Source: Chloroflexota bacterium (GTDB taxonomy: Bacteria; Chloroflexota; Dehalococcoidia; SM23-28-2; RBG-16-64-32). From it: a DNA stretch of 14,854 bases. Made by a program: the position numbers and the translations under genes. The notes under the pieces were generated by a model, which saw nothing but the letters and a program-made list of their open reading frames with translations, did no database searches and was not told the origin of the DNA. The stretch is from the NCBI GenBank assembly GCA_016190405.1, contig JACPQO010000143.1, forward strand, positions 1 through 14,854. The letters run 5' to 3'. Of the stretch, positions 12,562 to 14,854 are shown one piece after another. Numbering within the stretch: the stretch's first letter is position 1; every line of letters begins with the position of its first letter.

Positions 12562-13032
12562 ATGCCCAAGCAGATCATCAACCTGACGGTCAACGGCCAG
12601 CCCTGCGAAGTGGCTGTCGAGCCCCACTGGACGCTCCTGGAGACGGTGCGTGAGCAGCTGGGGCTGACCGGCAGCAAGGAGGGCTGCGGCACCGGGGACT
12701 GCGGCGCCTGCTCCCTGATCGTGGACGGGCGGCTCATCACCTCCTGCCTCATGCTGGCGCCCGAGGCCGCCGGGCGCGACATCATCACCATCGAAGGACT
12801 CGCCCGCAACGGCGACCTGCATCCGGTGCAGCAGGCGTTCATCGATACCGGCGGCGTGCAGTGCGGCTTCTGCACGCCGGGGATGATCATGGCGGCCAAG
12901 GCTCTGCTGGAGCGCAACCCGGCCCCCACTCTCGATGAGATACGCGAGGGGCTGGCCGGCAACCTCTGCCGCTGCACCGGCTACGCCAAGATCTACGAGG
13001 CGGTGCAGGCGGCGGCGCAGCGGAGCCACTAG
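12562..13032 (+). CDS. Molybdenum hydroxylase, 2Fe-2S subunit (CoxS/XdhC type)
   Basis: A 156-residue iron-sulfur subunit that relays electrons from the molybdenum site to FAD. The N-terminal plant-ferredoxin domain has Cys42, Cys47, Cys50 and Cys62 (GCGTGDCGAC...SC). The C-terminal helical domain has the second cluster motif CGFC (101-104) and CRC (136-138) with TPGMIM and NLCRCTGY. All eight ligands are present and the length is normal. The ATG at 12562 follows a GAGGA ribosome site. It lies 11 bases after hicB and 13 bases before the molybdopterin subunit, so it is part of the same operon despite the interruption upstream. Confidence 0.95.
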   Translation: MPKQIINLTVNGQPCEVAVEPHWTLLETVREQLGLTGSKEGCGTGDCGACSLIVDGRLITSCLMLAPEAAGRDIITIEGLARNGDLHPVQQAFIDTGGVQCGFCTPGMIMAAKALLERNPAPTLDEIREGLAGNLCRCTGYAKIYEAVQAAAQRSH

Positions 13033-13045
13033 AGGGAGAAGGCGG

Positions 13046-14854
13046 ATGGCCCAGGAGATCGCCACTCAACAGGAATACCGCAGTGTCGGCAAGCCGGTCC
13101 CGCGCATCGAGGGCGTGGGCAAGGTCACCGGCAAGACCGTCTACGCCGACGACATGAAGCTGCCCCGCATGCTGCACGCCAAGGTCCTGGGCAGCCCCTA
13201 CGCCCACGCCCGCATCAAGTCCATCGACACGAGGGCCGCGCGAGACCACCCGGGCGTGGCGGCCGCAATAACATCGCGTGATCTGCCGCCGTTCAAGGCG
13301 AACCCCTCCAACCGGCGCGGCATCATCTTCGCCGACGGCGAGGCGCTGTTCTACGGCCAGCCGGTCGCCGCCGTCCTGGCGGAAGACCCCCACGTGGCGC
13401 AGGAGGCGCTGGCCCTCATCGAGGTGGAGTACGCGGAGTTGCCGGCCGTCGTCGACCCGCTGGAGGCGATGAAGGAGGGCTCCGCGCTCGTGCGCTCGCC
13501 GGTCCACGACGTGGACCGCTCGGAGGAGCGGGGCCACATCACGATAGACGTGAAGGAGAAGGAGGCCGAGGGGAAGGCCACCAACATCGCGGGGCAGATG
13601 TCCTTCAAGCGGGGCGACGTGGAGGCGGCCTTCGCCGAAGCCGACTGCGTCATCGAGGGGACCTGGCCCTCGGCCATGGTGCACCAGGGCTACATCGAGC
13701 CCCACGCCACCATCGCCGACTACGACGTTGCGGGGGAGCTGTCAATCTGGACCAGCACCCAGGCCCCCTTCTACATCCGCGACGAGCTGGCGCAGACGCT
13801 GGGCATCCCGGAGACCAAGATCCGGGTGACGGCCACAGAGGTAGGAGGCGGCTTCGGGGGCAAGATATACCTAACCGAGCTGATGGTGGCCGGCCTGGCC
13901 ATGGCTGTCCGCCGTCCGGTCAAGTACATCATGAGCCGCAAGGAGGACATGCTGGCGGCCACCCCGGCCCCCCAGGCCATCGTGGAGATGAAGACGGCGA
14001 TGAAGGCCGACGGCACCCTGACCGCCCTCAAGGCCCGGCTCATCTACGACTCGGGCGCCTTCCCAGGGGCGCCGATGCTCCCCGGCTGCCTGATCGTCGG
14101 CGGCTACTACAAGTGCCCCAACCTGGAGATCCAGGGCTACGAGGTGCTGACCAACAAGGTCAGCGTGGGGGCGCTGCGGGCGCCCGGCGCCCACAACGCC
14201 ACCTTCGCCATCGAGAGCCACATGGACATGATGGCCCGCCCGTTGGGGCTGGACCCCATCGAGGTGCGCCTCAAGAACGCCGTCCAGCAGGGCGACCCGC
14301 TGCCCAGCGGCCAGCCCTACCCGGCCATCGGCCTCAGGCAATGCCTGGAGGCCATCGCCGACAGCCAGGTCTGGAAGCGCCGAAAAGCGATAGGCGAGCA
14401 GGCGCAAGGTGGTCGATCCGCTCATCCTTCGACAGGCTCAGGACGAGCGGGAAGTAGCGCCAGCCGAGAGCGACTCCGGGGCGTCGGCGTCGCTGTGGGC
14501 GGCTGGATGGGCGGCCTGCAGCCGGCCAGCGCCATCGTCTGCCTGAACAGCGATGGCACCATCAACGTCACTGTGGGGTCCGCCGATATTACCGGGACCA
14601 ATACCTCCTTCGCCCAGATCGCGGCGGAGGTTCTGGACGTTCCCCTATCCACGATCAGCGTGACCACCGGCGACACCAAGACGGCCCCCTACGCCGGCAT
14701 GAGCGCCGGCAGCAAAACCACCTACACCGTGGGCCGGGCCGTGAAGGAAGCGGCGGAGGACGCCCGGCGGCAGATCCTGGAGATCGCGGCCCAGCGCCTG
14801 GAGTCCACCCCGGAGGAGCTGGAGCTGGCCGACGGCGAGGTGCGCGTCCAGGGC
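13046..14854 (+). CDS. Molybdenum hydroxylase, molybdopterin-binding subunit (XDH/aldehyde oxidase family), 3'-truncated by window
   Basis: The large catalytic subunit that binds the Mo-molybdopterin cofactor; 603 codons are visible and the frame is open to the window end (family total about 750-800). A GGGAGAAGG ribosome site precedes the ATG. Seen: an N-terminal domain beginning VGKPVPRIEGVGKVTGKTVYADD, the cofactor-contact stretch TSTQAPFYIRDEL, GGGFGGK (267-273), the active-site loop GALRAPGAHNATFAIE with Arg378, and RGVGVAVGGW then SADITG. The loop is ALRAPG, not AYRCSFR, so this is not form I CO dehydrogenase; the substrate (an aldehyde, purine or aromatic) is unknown. The catalytic C-terminal Glu lies beyond the window. 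A 33-base hairpin repeat is read in frame at about residues 458-469. Confidence 0.93.
   Translation, partial: MAQEIATQQEYRSVGKPVPRIEGVGKVTGKTVYADDMKLPRMLHAKVLGSPYAHARIKSIDTRAARDHPGVAAAITSRDLPPFKANPSNRRGIIFADGEALFYGQPVAAVLAEDPHVAQEALALIEVEYAELPAVVDPLEAMKEGSALVRSPVHDVDRSEERGHITIDVKEKEAEGKATNIAGQMSFKRGDVEAAFAEADCVIEGTWPSAMVHQGYIEPHATIADYDVAGELSIWTSTQAPFYIRDELAQTLGIPETKIRVTATEVGGGFGGKIYLTELMVAGLAMAVRRPVKYIMSRKEDMLAATPAPQAIVEMKTAMKADGTLTALKARLIYDSGAFPGAPMLPGCLIVGGYYKCPNLEIQGYEVLTNKVSVGALRAPGAHNATFAIESHMDMMARPLGLDPIEVRLKNAVQQGDPLPSGQPYPAIGLRQCLEAIADSQVWKRRKAIGEQAQGGRSAHPSTGSGRAGSSASRERLRGVGVAVGGWMGGLQPASAIVCLNSDGTINVTVGSADITGTNTSFAQIAAEVLDVPLSTISVTTGDTKTAPYAGMSAGSKTTYTVGRAVKEAAEDARRQILEIAAQRLESTPEELELADGEVRVQG
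14418..14450. repeat. Dispersed hairpin repeat, copy 3, inside the molybdopterin subunit gene
   Basis: Arms CCGCTC (14418-14423) and GAGCGG (14445-14450) pair perfectly. After one A-C mismatch the inner arms TCCT (14425-14428) and AGGA (14440-14443) pair around the loop TCGACAGGCTC. The 33 bases equal 11 codons and keep the frame open, adding a Ser/Gly/Arg-rich segment (SAHPSTGSGRAG) before RGVGVAVGGW. Confidence 0.85.

Noticed and set aside
12887..13705. 272-codon minus-strand open frame opposite the Fe-S and Mo subunits
   Set aside because: The opposite strand carries all expected cofactor motifs; this translation has none.
13046..14854. Aerobic CO dehydrogenase (form I CoxL)
   Set aside because: The diagnostic active-site loop AYRCSFR is absent; the loop reads ALRAPG, so only a general molybdenum hydroxylase call is justified.

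Overview
The window is a dense, GC-rich stretch of bacterial chromosome. Short intergenic gaps, frequent ATGA stop/start overlaps, GTG and TTG starts, and a dispersed hairpin repeat with the loop TCGACARGCTC fit an environmental high-GC bacterium. The gene set (DUF2203, NDUFAF7/MidA-type methyltransferase, tungstate ABC transporter, xanthine-dehydrogenase-family enzyme) suggests Chloroflexota (Dehalococcoidia-like). That placement is an inference from gene style and is not proven by a marker gene.

Region 1 (1-3449, + strand): the 3' part of an alpha/beta hydrolase, then a compact run beginning at a plausible promoter (711-739): a DUF2203 protein, a DinB-like protein (ATGA overlap), a divergent glycerophosphodiesterase-like protein, and a zinc alcohol dehydrogenase (ATGA overlap).

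Region 2 (3575-8693, - strand): a tungstate/molybdate ABC importer in the order tupA, tupB, tupC. Upstream of it, in the same direction, lies a marR plus DHA2-type multidrug efflux pair. The efflux pump has an unusual low-complexity tail ending in an extra predicted transmembrane helix.

Region 3 (8799-11210, + strand): an NDUFAF7/MidA-family methyltransferase, possibly leaderless; an overlapping single-cysteine PrxQ/BCP-type peroxiredoxin; a ribbon-helix-helix antitoxin; the decayed remains of what looks like its RelE/ParE toxin, not covered by any single open frame; and an IscU/NifU-N Fe-S scaffold protein.

Region 4 (11248-14854, + strand): a molybdenum hydroxylase operon (FAD subunit, 2Fe-2S subunit, molybdopterin subunit running off the window). 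The operon is interrupted between its first two subunits by two repeat hairpins and an orphan HicB antitoxin. A third repeat copy lies in frame inside the molybdopterin subunit. The Fe-S scaffold upstream and the oxyanion importer 5 kb away would both serve such an enzyme (metal supply and cluster supply), but the link is inferred from proximity only.

The main points for a second look are the three-copy hairpin repeat whose stems change in a compensating way while the loop stays fixed, its in-frame presence in a catalytic subunit, and the toxin fossil next to an intact antitoxin. No tRNA, rRNA, CRISPR array or transposase was seen, and no stretch over 300 bases lacks a gene.
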